Below are positions 46,494-55,670 of a stretch of 64,000 bases of DNA, in pieces. The notes beneath the pieces are model-generated. The model was not told the DNA's origin. It did not search any database and was given only the letters and a program-made list of their open reading frames with translations. The stretch spans positions 3,906,001 to 3,970,000 of the forward strand of contig NZ_CP102798.1 in assembly GCF_028356935.1 (NCBI RefSeq). The letters are read 5' to 3'. Positions within the stretch are counted from its first letter, which is position 1, and every line of letters begins with the position of its first letter. The DNA comes from Lysinibacillus sp. OF-1 (GTDB taxonomy: Bacteria; Bacillota; Bacilli; Bacillales_A; Planococcaceae). A program made the translations under genes and the position numbers.

Positions 46494-47207
46494 TTAGTTT
46501 GTTCCACCATAAATAATCGTAACATTAGGATGGTTTAATAATTGACTTGCTGGGAAATCTTCCGTCACATGACCACTCTTCAATTTTTCCATTGCATCCA
46601 ACTTCTTCTCTCCAAAGGCAATAAGGACGATTTCCTTTGCCTTCATAATGGATTGAATGCCCATCGTAATCGCATGTGTGGGCACTTCAGAAGGGTCATC
46701 AAAGTAAATAGCGTTTTCTGTTCTTGTGGACTCTGTTAACTCAACTATATTAGTCATAGAATCAAACGAAGTGCCGGGTTCGTTAAAGCCTATGTGACCA
46801 TTCACACCGATTCCAAGCAGCTGTAAATCAATGCCTCCTGCTTCCTCAATACGTCTATCATATGCAAGACATTCGGTAGCTAAGTCGGCTGCCTTGCCAT
46901 TTGGCAAATGTATATTTTCTTCTTGTATATCTACAAAATTAAATAAATTCTTATGCATGAAAGTCCAATAGCTTGCTGGGCTTGTTTGCTCAAGACCTAC
47001 ATACTCATCCAAGTTAAAAGTTTGAACATCCTTAAAAGATAGATGACCTGCCTGATGTCTCGCCACTAATTTCTTATACATACCAACAGGTGATCCACCC
47101 GTTGCTAACCCTAAAATACTATTAGGTTTCTCTTGTATTTGCTTGGAGAAAATATGAGCTGCAACTTCGCTCATTTCCTCATATGTATTTACTTCTATCC
47201 ACTTCAT
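46494..47207 (-). CDS. nagB: Glucosamine-6-phosphate deaminase NagB
   Basis: 237 residues. Landmarks are ILGLATGGSPVGMYKKL, FNLDEYVGL, the active-site GIGVNGHIGFNEPGTSF and the C-terminal NVTIIYGG. It converts glucosamine-6-phosphate to fructose-6-phosphate and ammonia. No nagA or GntR-type regulator is adjacent, so it is a single gene here. Confidence 0.95.
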   Translation of the reverse strand: MKWIEVNTYEEMSEVAAHIFSKQIQEKPNSILGLATGGSPVGMYKKLVARHQAGHLSFKDVQTFNLDEYVGLEQTSPASYWTFMHKNLFNFVDIQEENIHLPNGKAADLATECLAYDRRIEEAGGIDLQLLGIGVNGHIGFNEPGTSFDSMTNIVELTESTRTENAIYFDDPSEVPTHAITMGIQSIMKAKEIVLIAFGEKKLDAMEKLKSGHVTEDFPASQLLNHPNVTIIYGGTN

Positions 47208-47393
47208 AGTAATTACGATACCTACCTTACCCTCAATATTATTAACTAATATGTAAAATATTTCACTTTATAGTAGCTAATATATTAATCTTACTAGTTA
47301 TTTAGCTATTTTTCTATCATTTCCTCCTTCAGTTTATGCGTGTAATCTTAGACTATTTCGGTTATGTTATTAATAAGGAAGTGAGGCGATTTT

Positions 47394-48140
47394 ATGAATT
47401 CTCAGATTCATCACTATTTACAGCATATTCAATTTCAAGGATCTTTAGAGCCAACTATACAACTACTTGGACAACTACAAACGAAACATCTATTGACCAT
47501 TCCCTATGAAAATTTAGATGTTGCCTTGAACCGTGGTATCTCCTTCGCTATCCCTGATTTATATCAAAAAATAATGGTTGAACGACGTGGTGGCAATTGC
47601 TTTGAACTCAATATCTTATTTAGCTGGCTCTTGCGGGAACTTGGATTCTCTGTTACGAATCGATATGCGCAGTTTTGGCGTAACGTGGCAGAAGATACAC
47701 CTACAGAGGAGATTCCTATGCACCAGCTTTTATTAATAAATGAGGGTGGACAGACCTATATCTCAGATGTAGGAGTAGGTGCTTTAGCACCCTGTAAGCC
47801 AGTACCATTGATTGCAGGACATCAACATCGTGAAGGCCAAGAGTTATATAAAATAGAACGAGATGAAGCAAATGGTTGGATGCTGTTTGAACAAACAAAA
47901 CAAAATTGGCGTTTGCTTTATAGTTTTCATGATGATGCAAATGAGGCAAAATTTGCACCTCGACTCTCGCAGCAAAAAAATAAAATTGCTATGATTCGCA
48001 CTACTCGTGGACGTCATACCATGATGAACAACGAATTTAGAATCTATGAAGGTTCATCCTTAACAATTTATACTACACACAATGACAAAGAATGGCTGCA
48101 AGCTCTTCAGCGTTTTTTTCATATTACATTACAAAACTAA
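47394..48140 (+). CDS. Arylamine N-acetyltransferase
   Basis: 248 residues. The catalytic triad is visible: Cys in RRGGNCFELN, His in IPMHQLLLI and Asp in YISDVGVGA. These enzymes move acetyl groups from acetyl-CoA to arylamines and hydrazines. GAGGCG precedes the ATG. Single gene with a shared terminator. Confidence 0.92.
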   Translation: MNSQIHHYLQHIQFQGSLEPTIQLLGQLQTKHLLTIPYENLDVALNRGISFAIPDLYQKIMVERRGGNCFELNILFSWLLRELGFSVTNRYAQFWRNVAEDTPTEEIPMHQLLLINEGGQTYISDVGVGALAPCKPVPLIAGHQHREGQELYKIERDEANGWMLFEQTKQNWRLLYSFHDDANEAKFAPRLSQQKNKIAMIRTTRGRHTMMNNEFRIYEGSSLTIYTTHNDKEWLQALQRFFHITLQN

Positions 48141-48144
48141 CAAC

Positions 48145-48177
48145 AAAGCAAGCCCACTTCAAAAAGAGGCTTGCTTT
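48145..48177. terminator. Bidirectional intrinsic terminator
   Basis: AAAGCAAGCC / GGCTTGCTTT with a 13-nt loop, between the acetyltransferase and SLH genes. Confidence 0.85.
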
Positions 48178-48181
48178 CAAT

Positions 48182-49267
48182 TTATTTCATTGTACGATTT
48201 AATAACTCTAACACAACAATGTCATTGTGTAGCTCTTTCACTAAACCAATTCCATCTACAAAATAATAAGTTTTCACCACATCACTATAGATGGATCTTT
48301 CTTCAAGTATCACGACACCTGTATATTGAACCTCACCAGCTCGCACAGTACCGTTAGTCGTTTTAACTGTCACTCGTACACCAGACGTCACTCCCTCGTC
48401 ATCCTCATGTAAAATGACACCTATTCTAAGTGGTAGTTCCAAATACAAATCATAATGTGTGGTAGCATCACTAGCAATAGCTTGACCATATATACGGTCA
48501 TGTCCATATAACAGTTCATTAGGAAATGTTTGTGCTGTACTTACATTTTGGACTGTCCATACATCATTTTTACCGTCATGATGGTCATATTGATAGTTTA
48601 ACGTATAGCGTTGATTATCACTTAAAGAATAATGAGCATACGTATAAACAAAAGCAGGATCTTTTAGCAAATCAGGCTTAGTCAGAGTCATCGCTCGTGC
48701 CAAAAATGCTGAAAAGTGAGCACGTGTAACAGGTTCATTTGGTTTAAATGCTCCATCCTCATAACCTCTTATTAAATGATTATGAGCCAATGTTAAAATC
48801 TCTTTATAGCCTGGTGTCTGCTCCGTTACATCCGAAAAATAATAAGGATCTGAGCCCTTTAATTGAAAGGCTCTGTGCAGTACAATAGCCATTTGTCCTC
48901 TTGTAATCATTGCATCTGGATGAAATTTATCGACTGCATTAAAAATGCCCGCATTTTGTACCGCAGCAATTTCTTTATAATACTTATGTGCAGTCGTTAC
49001 ATCCTGAAAATTAGGATTTTTTATATTGATTGTATTTAATCCTAGAGCACGAGTTAACATCACAGCAACCTGTGCTTTCGTAACTTTTTCGTTCGGCTTG
49101 AACAGAGTATTTGAATAACCCCTCACAATATCCTGCTCTACTAAATAATCAATTTCTGTTAATAATGTCTCATCAGTTAAATCTTTAAAGCTTGCTGCCC
49201 GTACTTCCTTAGGTAATAGACAAACAGTTATCAGGATTAAACATATAATTTTCAATAGGTTCTTCAC
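48182..49267 (-). CDS. Secreted protein with three SLH domains
   Basis: 361 residues with a GTG start after GGAGGG. A signal peptide ends near VRA-ASF (residue 25). Three S-layer homology modules follow at about residues 27-85, 86-145 and 146-210, each with the YxxG and TRxxxAxxLxRA patterns (VRGYSNTLFKPNEKVTKAQVAVMLTRAL and so on). They anchor proteins to pyruvylated wall polymers. The C-terminal 150 residues are beta-rich without a recognised enzyme motif. Such proteins are numerous in S-layer-bearing Lysinibacillus. Confidence 0.9.
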   Translation of the reverse strand: MKNLLKIICLILITVCLLPKEVRAASFKDLTDETLLTEIDYLVEQDIVRGYSNTLFKPNEKVTKAQVAVMLTRALGLNTINIKNPNFQDVTTAHKYYKEIAAVQNAGIFNAVDKFHPDAMITRGQMAIVLHRAFQLKGSDPYYFSDVTEQTPGYKEILTLAHNHLIRGYEDGAFKPNEPVTRAHFSAFLARAMTLTKPDLLKDPAFVYTYAHYSLSDNQRYTLNYQYDHHDGKNDVWTVQNVSTAQTFPNELLYGHDRIYGQAIASDATTHYDLYLELPLRIGVILHEDDEGVTSGVRVTVKTTNGTVRAGEVQYTGVVILEERSIYSDVVKTYYFVDGIGLVKELHNDIVVLELLNRTMK

Positions 49268-49324
49268 ATTATCCCTCCTCCTTCGATTCTTTACCCATCT
49301 AAGTCAATTTTTACTCTTCATATG

Positions 49325-49362
49325 AAAATACCACAACCATAAAAGATATGATTGTGGTATTT
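49325..49362 (-). terminator. Intrinsic terminator of the ABC transporter operon
   Basis: AAATACCACAA / TTGTGGTATTTT around a 15-nt loop on the minus strand. Confidence 0.88.
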
Positions 49363-49366
49363 CCAA

Positions 49367-50056
49367 TTAGTACATAGCATTTGGTAACACAAGCCCATCG
49401 CTCATTTTAATAATACGATCAGCATAGGCGAGCATTTCTTCATCATGTGTCACCATTAATGTTGTAATCTTTAATGTTTTCGTTAATTCTCTTAGCAACA
49501 GCATAATTTCTTTAGAACGCTGGGAGTCTAAACTAGCTGTTGGTTCATCAGCAAACAATACTTTTGGTTGATGAATGATGGCACGTGCGATTGCTACACG
49601 CTGCTTTTCTCCACCTGATAAGGAGGAAGGATAAGCCGTTTTACGATGAGCCATTCCAACTAATTGTAGTAGATGATTCACTTCATGCTGCTGTTCGTGC
49701 TTCTTTAACCGAGACTCAGCAACATCTAGCATTAACAGCAGCTGCTCCTCCACTGTCAGAAATGGTACGAGATGCGCAAACTGAAAGACAAAGCCAAATT
49801 TACTTGCACGTAATTTCCGTACCTGCTCAGTGCTCATCGTTGTAAGATTTTGTTCTTCGAAAAACACTTGCCCATCTGTTGCTGGCTGTAGTCCCGCAGC
49901 TATCGTTAACAGTGTACTTTTCCCTGAACCAGACGCACCTACCAATGCAGTAATCTCCCCCTCTTTTAACGAAAGATTGATACCTTTTAAAATTTCCTCC
50001 TCCACTTCACCATTTTTAAACGTTTTTCGTACTCCATCAATTGTAAACAATGTCAT
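49367..50056 (-). CDS. ABC transporter ATP-binding protein (MacB/HrtA-like)
   Basis: 229 residues. Walker A GASGSGKST, Q-loop FQFAHLVPFL, signature SLSGGEKQRVAIARA and Walker B VLFADEPTASLD are complete. It belongs to the LolD/MacB/HrtA branch that serves FtsX-type permeases. The start lies 2 nt after the permease stop, so the two form one transporter. Without a two-component system nearby the substrate is open; haem efflux (HrtAB) is only a possibility. Confidence 0.9.
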   Translation of the reverse strand: MTLFTIDGVRKTFKNGEVEEEILKGINLSLKEGEITALVGASGSGKSTLLTIAAGLQPATDGQVFFEEQNLTTMSTEQVRKLRASKFGFVFQFAHLVPFLTVEEQLLLMLDVAESRLKKHEQQHEVNHLLQLVGMAHRKTAYPSSLSGGEKQRVAIARAIIHQPKVLFADEPTASLDSQRSKEIMLLLRELTKTLKITTLMVTHDEEMLAYADRIIKMSDGLVLPNAMY

Positions 50057-50058
50057 GA

Positions 50059-51090
50059 TTATGCCTCCCCTTGTTGTATGGCTTGTAACGGTTCAATTTT
50101 TTTAATTTGTAGACCCGACAATGTAGCTCCGATAAAGCCAATGATAAGAAACACTATGGATAACTGTGTTATGGTGCCAATTGCTAAGGTGAAGGGCATT
50201 CCCTTAGGTGCAACAACATTAAATAACTGGCTAAGGCTAATGGATATGACAAGTGAGATCATTGTAATAATAGCCATCTGTGTCCAGATCATTTTAAACA
50301 ACTTACTTGTTTTTAAACCAATTGCTTTTAAGATGCCATACAAACCAATTTTTTGCACATTCATCATATAGAAGAAAATGGCGAATAACATGCCACTAAT
50401 GACAACTAAGAACCATATAATCATATTTAAAGATAGCTGTTCCGCACTATAGCTGGGAATTGTATTGAGAAATTCTTTATTGTTGTATGCTTGTAGCCCT
50501 TTAAACTCTTTTGGCTCGCTATTTGGTACATAAATTAACTGTTTGTCCTTTACACGATACATCTCGTGATAGGCCTCTTCACTAATGTAAGCGACAGGTG
50601 CGTGGCTATATTTCTTTTGCTCCACAAAGCCTTTAACGATGAACACACCATTGTATTGATTATTCTTTAATGTATCTCCGACTTTGATTCCTTTATCCTG
50701 TAACGAGCTATCTAACAGTACCTCCCCTTGATGCACATTTTGAAACAATCTGGACTCGGTAGATGTAACAAAGGCAACACTCTGCTGTTTATCGTCTTGA
50801 TCATTTAAAAAGCCCATTTGAATCGAAAAAGCTACTGCTTCTTTCTCTTTCCCCATGACTTCCTGTTGAAGGTCGCTATCAATTCTCGAAAGATTAAACG
50901 CCCCCTCTGCATCTTCAGTCATGTAAATTTGCCCCTTCGGTAAATCTTTAATTAAAGCTGCATTATCCTGCGACAGACCATTTGCCAAACCTGAAATAAT
51001 AAATGTTAAAAAGCTAACTAGGAAGATAATGGAGCCCAAGATTAAAAACCGTACTTTATTCTTCTTTATCTCTTTCCATGCAAGATTCAT
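50059..51090 (-). CDS. FtsX-type ABC permease (DevC/HrtB-like)
   Basis: 343 residues from the ATG at 51090 (GGAGGGG 6 nt upstream). One N-terminal membrane segment, a large extracytoplasmic domain of about 190 residues, then three membrane segments with the FtsX pattern (GLYGILKAIGLKTSKLFKMI...). This is the architecture of DevC/HrtB permeases, which extrude haem, lipids or peptides mechanically. It is the first gene of the pair. Confidence 0.86.
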   Translation of the reverse strand: MNLAWKEIKKNKVRFLILGSIIFLVSFLTFIISGLANGLSQDNAALIKDLPKGQIYMTEDAEGAFNLSRIDSDLQQEVMGKEKEAVAFSIQMGFLNDQDDKQQSVAFVTSTESRLFQNVHQGEVLLDSSLQDKGIKVGDTLKNNQYNGVFIVKGFVEQKKYSHAPVAYISEEAYHEMYRVKDKQLIYVPNSEPKEFKGLQAYNNKEFLNTIPSYSAEQLSLNMIIWFLVVISGMLFAIFFYMMNVQKIGLYGILKAIGLKTSKLFKMIWTQMAIITMISLVISISLSQLFNVVAPKGMPFTLAIGTITQLSIVFLIIGFIGATLSGLQIKKIEPLQAIQQGEA

Positions 51091-51183
51091 TACTAACCCC
51101 TCCATTTCTTTGATTACTCATAGCTTAAAATGTTTACATGAACAGAGCATGAACTAATCATTAAAAATGACCGGGAAAATAAA

Positions 51184-51225
51184 AAACCGATCTATAAAGG
51201 AAGTTTTTATCCTATAGAACGGTTT
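51184..51225 (-). terminator. Intrinsic terminator of the APH/GNAT unit
   Basis: On the minus strand AAACCGTTCTATA / TATAGATCGGTTT with one mismatch, followed by TTTTTATTTT. Confidence 0.85.
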
Positions 51226-51239
51226 AAAATATTTTTAAT

Positions 51240-52046
51240 TTAAAAAAATTCATATAATCCATTTTTAAAGTAATTGTATTCATTTTGGTCTATTAACTTA
51301 ACGCCGTACCCTTCATAGAATATCTGTTCGTCTTGTTTTGTTTCAAATACATGTGGTTTAGGGCGTACCGCCAGAGCAACATCATATCGTGGATCACCTA
51401 ATGCTCCAGCACTCCAATCGATAACTCCTGAAATTTTTCTATTCTGTATAAGAACATTGTCAATTGTGAAATCACCGTGTATAAATGTTTGCTGAATGAT
51501 TTTTGGTTTTTTCCTTTTCAATTTATCTAATAATTTTGGAGTGCCATCTACTTTAAAATTTTTCAAATTACACTCAGCTTGTCCCAACATATCGTCTATC
51601 CATGGTGTGTCTTTTACTAACTCTTGTGGACATCGGGTTGAATGAATGGCAGAAAGGATCTTTCCAAAATTAAATATTATTTCATGTCTGTTTTCCTCTT
51701 TAATCTCATTTTCTAGTGCACTTCTAACGGTGTCGCCTTCTAAATATGCCATTAAAGCCCATGACTGATTTTCTAATGGTTGTTCAATAAAATAATGCAA
51801 CGTTGGAACTGGTAATGTAGATTTTGATAAATGTTTAAGGACAGTTGCTTCTTTCGTTAACCAGGAACAAAATTGTTTTCCTTTTGTTCTTTTTAAAACG
51901 AATATTCCTCTTTTAGAATTAAGAATTCCTACATCCGATGTATGTCCTTGTCTTGGAAAATAAATATGGGTAACTCCTCCAACATACTCAACTATGTCTT
52001 TAGGTATTTCATTTCGTTGTATGGGATGCAAAATTTTCACCACCAA
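51240..52046 (-). CDS. Aminoglycoside phosphotransferase-like kinase
   Basis: Up to 268 residues. The annotated TTG at 52046 has no good ribosome binding site, and TTG at 52031 (GGTGG 8 nt upstream) may be the real start. The kinase core is HGDFTIDNVL (catalytic loop) and VIDWSAGALGDPRYDVAL (metal-binding Asp). The APH/choline kinase family phosphorylates antibiotics or small metabolites. It is co-transcribed with the GNAT gene 11 nt upstream. A resistance role is possible but not shown. Confidence 0.82.
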   Translation of the reverse strand: MVVKILHPIQRNEIPKDIVEYVGGVTHIYFPRQGHTSDVGILNSKRGIFVLKRTKGKQFCSWLTKEATVLKHLSKSTLPVPTLHYFIEQPLENQSWALMAYLEGDTVRSALENEIKEENRHEIIFNFGKILSAIHSTRCPQELVKDTPWIDDMLGQAECNLKNFKVDGTPKLLDKLKRKKPKIIQQTFIHGDFTIDNVLIQNRKISGVIDWSAGALGDPRYDVALAVRPKPHVFETKQDEQIFYEGYGVKLIDQNEYNYFKNGLYEFF

Positions 52047-52057
52047 TGCTACTTATT

Positions 52058-52600
52058 TTAATCAGCCTTTCTTTTTCCTCTAGTTTGATAAAGAACAGGA
52101 TCTATATTACTCCACACATAAATTAATAAGTCTAAGTCTTTATTTCCTATATTAATCTTTTCCGTTTTTTCTAATCTAGCACCCAATCTCTCATAAAAAC
52201 GCTTCGACTGATTATCCTCTAAAACCTCAACAAATATTTTTTCATAGCCTAATGCTTTCAACTTAGTAAACAATTTATTGACTAGTTTACTGCCTATTCC
52301 TTGACCCTGAAATTGATCTAAAATGTAGATGGATGTTAAATCCCCAGACCCTTCAATTTCATTTTCAGCTCTCTTACCACCATCAGTAAATCCAATAATT
52401 TCCCCATTATCGCTTTCTGCAACAAAGACATAATGATCAACTTTAGAGATGTTCCTTACCCATAATTCTGTTCTTTGCTCATAAGACAATTTTTCTAAAT
52501 ACTCGGTAGGAAGAATATTTTTATAAGTATTCTTCCAACTATCTACATGAACTTTTGCTATGCCTTTAGCATCCGACAATTTTGCTTCCCTTATAATCAT
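52058..52600 (-). CDS. GNAT-family N-acetyltransferase
   Basis: 180 residues. IREAKLSDAKGIAKVHVDSWKNTYK at the N-terminus and the acetyl-CoA-binding QFQGQGIGSKLV are typical. A helix with NQSKRFYERLGAR follows. The type acetylates small amines or proteins; the substrate is unknown. First gene of the unit with the APH-like kinase. Confidence 0.85.
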   Translation of the reverse strand: MIIREAKLSDAKGIAKVHVDSWKNTYKNILPTEYLEKLSYEQRTELWVRNISKVDHYVFVAESDNGEIIGFTDGGKRAENEIEGSGDLTSIYILDQFQGQGIGSKLVNKLFTKLKALGYEKIFVEVLEDNQSKRFYERLGARLEKTEKINIGNKDLDLLIYVWSNIDPVLYQTRGKRKAD

Positions 52601-52938
52601 GTTCCATACCTACCTTCGTATTTACTGTTTATTCAATATGTATGTATTTATATCCTCTTTTGGCATAAAAAATTTTAATCATTCACGCGAGGTTTAGAAT
52701 GCAATATTATTATTGATGACAAATAAAAAAACGCTTCTTACACTAAGTAAGAAACGTTTCTATAGACAGTTTTAACATACTGTCTAGGATACCGGTGGTC
52801 GGGGTAATTGCGTAAGAATAGGTTAGTATAGATAAGAAGAAACACGATTTAATTACATTGTTGAAGGTAGTTAAATTGAGTTTCTATTTTTATTTTCTAC
52901 AAATTTTCTACATTAAACTTTATAACATCATTCATTGT
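52601..52938. other. Junction region between core chromosome and accessory DNA
   Basis: No gene seen. It contains a terminator-like hairpin (52729-52759, T-run on the minus strand), a perfect inverted repeat TAGACAGT / ACTGTCTA with an 8-nt loop (52763-52786), and a GC-richer string ACCGGTGGTCGGGG (52801-52814 approx.) unlike its surroundings. This is where a left attachment site of the element would be expected. No matching repeat was found next to the integrase. Confidence 0.4.
52729..52759 (-). terminator. Intrinsic terminator (minus strand)
   Basis: AAACGTTTCTTAC / GTAAGAAGCGTTT with a 5-nt loop and one mismatch, followed by TTTTATTTG on the minus strand. Confidence 0.8.
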
Positions 52939-54549
52939 TTAAGCTTGTTCATCTCTTAAATGTAACATTACTGAATTGGTACTTTTCTTAAAATTAGACA
53001 TAGAAATTTCGGGTCTATCAATTAACCCATAATTAATACCATAAGAATGCTCTAACGGTAAAAATCGCGAATATCTGTTTCTTTGCTCTATAAAATTAAA
53101 AATGGTAGTTTCTTTATTCTCAATGTGACTACACAAAACCTCTAAATCTGATAAGCTTATATAATCATAAAACTTAACTTTCTTATTTAAATTTTTCATT
53201 TCTGCAACAAATTCTTTTTCGTATAATGGTATTTTAGGAAAACGTTGCGTAAAAACTGAAAGTATATATATTTTCTTTACATCGCCAAAGTAATTTGGAT
53301 TATTTTTTATTATTTTTTCATAAGCTTCATTCGCTTGCAATATAGGATTAATAGCATACTTTTTAAAATCTTCACTTGTAACCTCATTATCAGCGCTTAC
53401 CTTTGTTTCTTTTCTAATTTTCCCTCCCTTAGCCTCAACAATAAGCAATGATTTTCCAATTTTAACATATGCATCAGATGAGTCTAAATTATCATGTCCA
53501 AATTTAAATTCCTCAATAAACTCATAAGGTAACTTCGAATATTTTTTTATTGAGCTTTCCAAGATATTGTTCACGTATTTCTCAAATAACCTCCCATAAA
53601 AACTTGGGAAATTCTTTTTATTTTTTCTACAGCAAATTAATAGTTTAAACCATAGTCCATCAAACATTGCTGCCTCTAAAAATGGTAAAGAAAAAATTAC
53701 ATAGTGGTTGTCGTAATAAAATATTGGTTTAGATATTAAACCTTCCGCATCATAATAATTTTCTATACTATTTAAAGCCCATTTTTTCAAATCATCTACA
53801 TTAACAGTCAAATCATCTAAAATTTTTTTATATATGTTTTTTACACTTGTTGTTTTATAATAATCTTCCGAAATCCCAATTAATTCGTTTGATAAAAGCG
53901 TCTCATTTTCTGTTCTACTTAGCTTTGCATGTATAGGAAATATTACCGAAATATAGTCTTTAATTGAATATCCATAAAATTCTTCAAATAATGTATGGAT
54001 ATCAATAAACTCTGGGTCGTTTTTGTCGAAATTATTAAATATATTTTCGTATATTTCATACTGCCTAGATACTATCCTAGTTATATCCTCTGTTCGACTC
54101 GCCAACCATGTTTTTAAAATAGTTTCTTGAAGACCTTTTTCTGTGTCTACATCATCTTTGATTAAAGAGGTAATTTTCAAGACTGTTAATAATACGTTAT
54201 AGGTTTCAGAAAAATTATTTTCAAACTTGTTAGTTGGATTTTTTAATCCATATGCTAAAAACATTTTTATGGCATAGTTAAGATTTATAAAATCAAATAA
54301 ATAAATTGAATCTATATTTGCTACATCTTCTTCACATAAAAAATTATCCTTTAATTGTTGAACCTGCTCTTTTTTTAACTGCTCATTATACAAAGTAAAT
54401 TTAGAAATTATAGCTAATGCTTTTTCAACTTCAATACTTTGAATATCTTTTATTACTTCTTCTTGACTTGGTTTATAAGGGAATAATTGTTCATAAGTTA
54501 AATAGCTCCCCATTACACTTGAAATCTTTCTAAATTCTTCTGTAATCAA
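52939..54549 (-). CDS. Unknown cargo protein with PD-(D/E)xK nuclease core
   Basis: 536 residues with a TTG start after GAGGTG. Residues 1-310 are helical and unrecognised. From residue 318 a restriction-endonuclease-like core is visible: FYGRLFEKYVNNIL (Glu323), DSSDAYVKIGKSLLIVEAKGG (Asp359, Glu372, Lys374) and a later helix with Gln405 (NPILQANEAYEKI). That is the E...D...ExK...Q series of PD-(D/E)xK nucleases. There is no methyltransferase nearby. As the only non-mobility gene of the element, downstream of its repressor, it is a candidate anti-phage or element-exclusion factor. The function is inferred only. Confidence 0.7.
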   Translation of the reverse strand: MITEEFRKISSVMGSYLTYEQLFPYKPSQEEVIKDIQSIEVEKALAIISKFTLYNEQLKKEQVQQLKDNFLCEEDVANIDSIYLFDFINLNYAIKMFLAYGLKNPTNKFENNFSETYNVLLTVLKITSLIKDDVDTEKGLQETILKTWLASRTEDITRIVSRQYEIYENIFNNFDKNDPEFIDIHTLFEEFYGYSIKDYISVIFPIHAKLSRTENETLLSNELIGISEDYYKTTSVKNIYKKILDDLTVNVDDLKKWALNSIENYYDAEGLISKPIFYYDNHYVIFSLPFLEAAMFDGLWFKLLICCRKNKKNFPSFYGRLFEKYVNNILESSIKKYSKLPYEFIEEFKFGHDNLDSSDAYVKIGKSLLIVEAKGGKIRKETKVSADNEVTSEDFKKYAINPILQANEAYEKIIKNNPNYFGDVKKIYILSVFTQRFPKIPLYEKEFVAEMKNLNKKVKFYDYISLSDLEVLCSHIENKETTIFNFIEQRNRYSRFLPLEHSYGINYGLIDRPEISMSNFKKSTNSVMLHLRDEQA

Positions 54550-54571
54550 AAAAGCACCTCATTTCATTTAT

Positions 54572-54610
54572 AAAAAAACTCAAACCACCTTTAATTTGAT
54601 GATTTGAGTT
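54572..54610 (-). terminator. Intrinsic terminator after the XRE regulator
   Basis: On the minus strand AACTCAAA / TTTGAGTT with a T-run of seven. It separates the repressor from the nuclease-like gene, which may therefore have its own promoter. Confidence 0.8.
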
Positions 54611-54617
54611 AGAAAAT

Positions 54618-55478
54618 TTAATAACGATTTCCATTCTCATAAAAATCTTTTGCGTTAGCTATAAAAATTTTGTCCAACTTCTCCATAATACTTTTCTTAA
54701 TGGAAGCATACTCTTCTTTTGCTTCTGCTAGCTCCCTTTGCCTAAACATTGTTGTTTCATTAGTATCATTAAAACCACCAAAAGATGCATGTTCAATTGG
54801 CATATACTTTTTATCTGCAATAAAAATATTTTTTGACATTACCCAAGAAAATTCTGTTATAAGCTCATTTAATAATGGTTTATTATCATAACTTAGCCTA
54901 CGTAGTAAATCCATCACCCTCAATAAAACTTGATCATTATACCTTTGATACATTTCCTCAACATATTCTTCTTGTTTAAAAATTGCCGATAGCATAGGTA
55001 AATAGACATTTCTATAGTGATTGTTTTCCTCAATATCATAATAACTGACTTTCTCAACAGATGTACCTAAGTTTTTTAATAAATAATGGAATTGTTCATC
55101 GTTTCTTAATTCAGGATTTATTTCTAAAGCAATTTTAAATATCCCTTCCACATTCTCATAATCCACTTTATTTTCAAAAATTGATTCGACCAATTTATCA
55201 TAAAATTCATCACTAAATTTCATAGGTTTCATGTAAGAAAAAAGTCTTCTAACATACTCATGCATATCACCATGAAGTATCCAATTAACATCTTTTTTAC
55301 ATAATACCGATATTCTTTCTAATCTCTTTTTACTTGGTATATTGACACCATTCTCCCAATTACTTACTGTACCCTTAGAAGCTTCAAAAACCAATTCACC
55401 GAACTCTTCCAAATTCCAACCAAAAGACTCTCGTATTGATTTAATTCTAAGACCAATTTGCTTTTTATCCAGTTGCAA
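54618..55478 (-). CDS. XRE-family element repressor
   Basis: 286 residues from the TTG at 55478 (AAAGGAGA upstream; the longer frame from 55505 would read through that site). The Cro/C1-type helix-turn-helix occupies residues 8-65 (IGLRIKSIRESFGWNLEEFGELVFEASKGTVSNWENG). The C-terminal approximately 200 residues are helical and unrecognised. It is divergent from the DUF771-FtsK-Rep-Int genes across a palindromic operator, so it should repress them and itself. No ImmA-type protease gene is adjacent. Confidence 0.82.
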   Translation of the reverse strand: MQLDKKQIGLRIKSIRESFGWNLEEFGELVFEASKGTVSNWENGVNIPSKKRLERISVLCKKDVNWILHGDMHEYVRRLFSYMKPMKFSDEFYDKLVESIFENKVDYENVEGIFKIALEINPELRNDEQFHYLLKNLGTSVEKVSYYDIEENNHYRNVYLPMLSAIFKQEEYVEEMYQRYNDQVLLRVMDLLRRLSYDNKPLLNELITEFSWVMSKNIFIADKKYMPIEHASFGGFNDTNETTMFRQRELAEAKEEYASIKKSIMEKLDKIFIANAKDFYENGNRY

Positions 55479-55567
55479 TGGTTTTGTTCTCCTTTCAAAA
55501 ATCAATGTATTTATACCCTATTCTAACATGTACAAGCTTTATTTTAAAATCAGTCTTTACAATTATC

Positions 55568-55650
55568 GATGTTTCGTTTTATAATCACATTAAGGTTTCG
55601 TTTTATAAACAAATAAACAAAACCTATAATTCCACCAAAAACAAAACATC
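55568..55650. promoter_or_regulatory. Four-box palindromic operator between repressor and transfer genes
   Basis: Boxes on the + strand: GATGTTTCGTTTTATAA (55568-55584) and AAGGTTTCGTTTTATAA (55592-55608), 24 bp apart. On the minus strand: TAGGTTTTGTTTATT (55612-55626) and GATGTTTTGTTTTT (55637-55650), again 24 bp apart. Outer boxes share GATGTTTYGTTTT and inner boxes share AGGTTTYGTTT, so the whole is an 83-bp imperfect palindrome. It is the likely binding site of the divergent XRE repressor. Confidence 0.72.
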
Positions 55651-55670
55651 TAATTAAGGAGGTACTTGTT

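Noticed and set aside
52790-52830. tRNA 3' end as attachment site (ACCGGTGGTCGGGG region)
   Set aside because: The minus strand shows CCCCGACCA-like bases, but no T-arm sequence precedes them and no duplicate was found next to the integrase.
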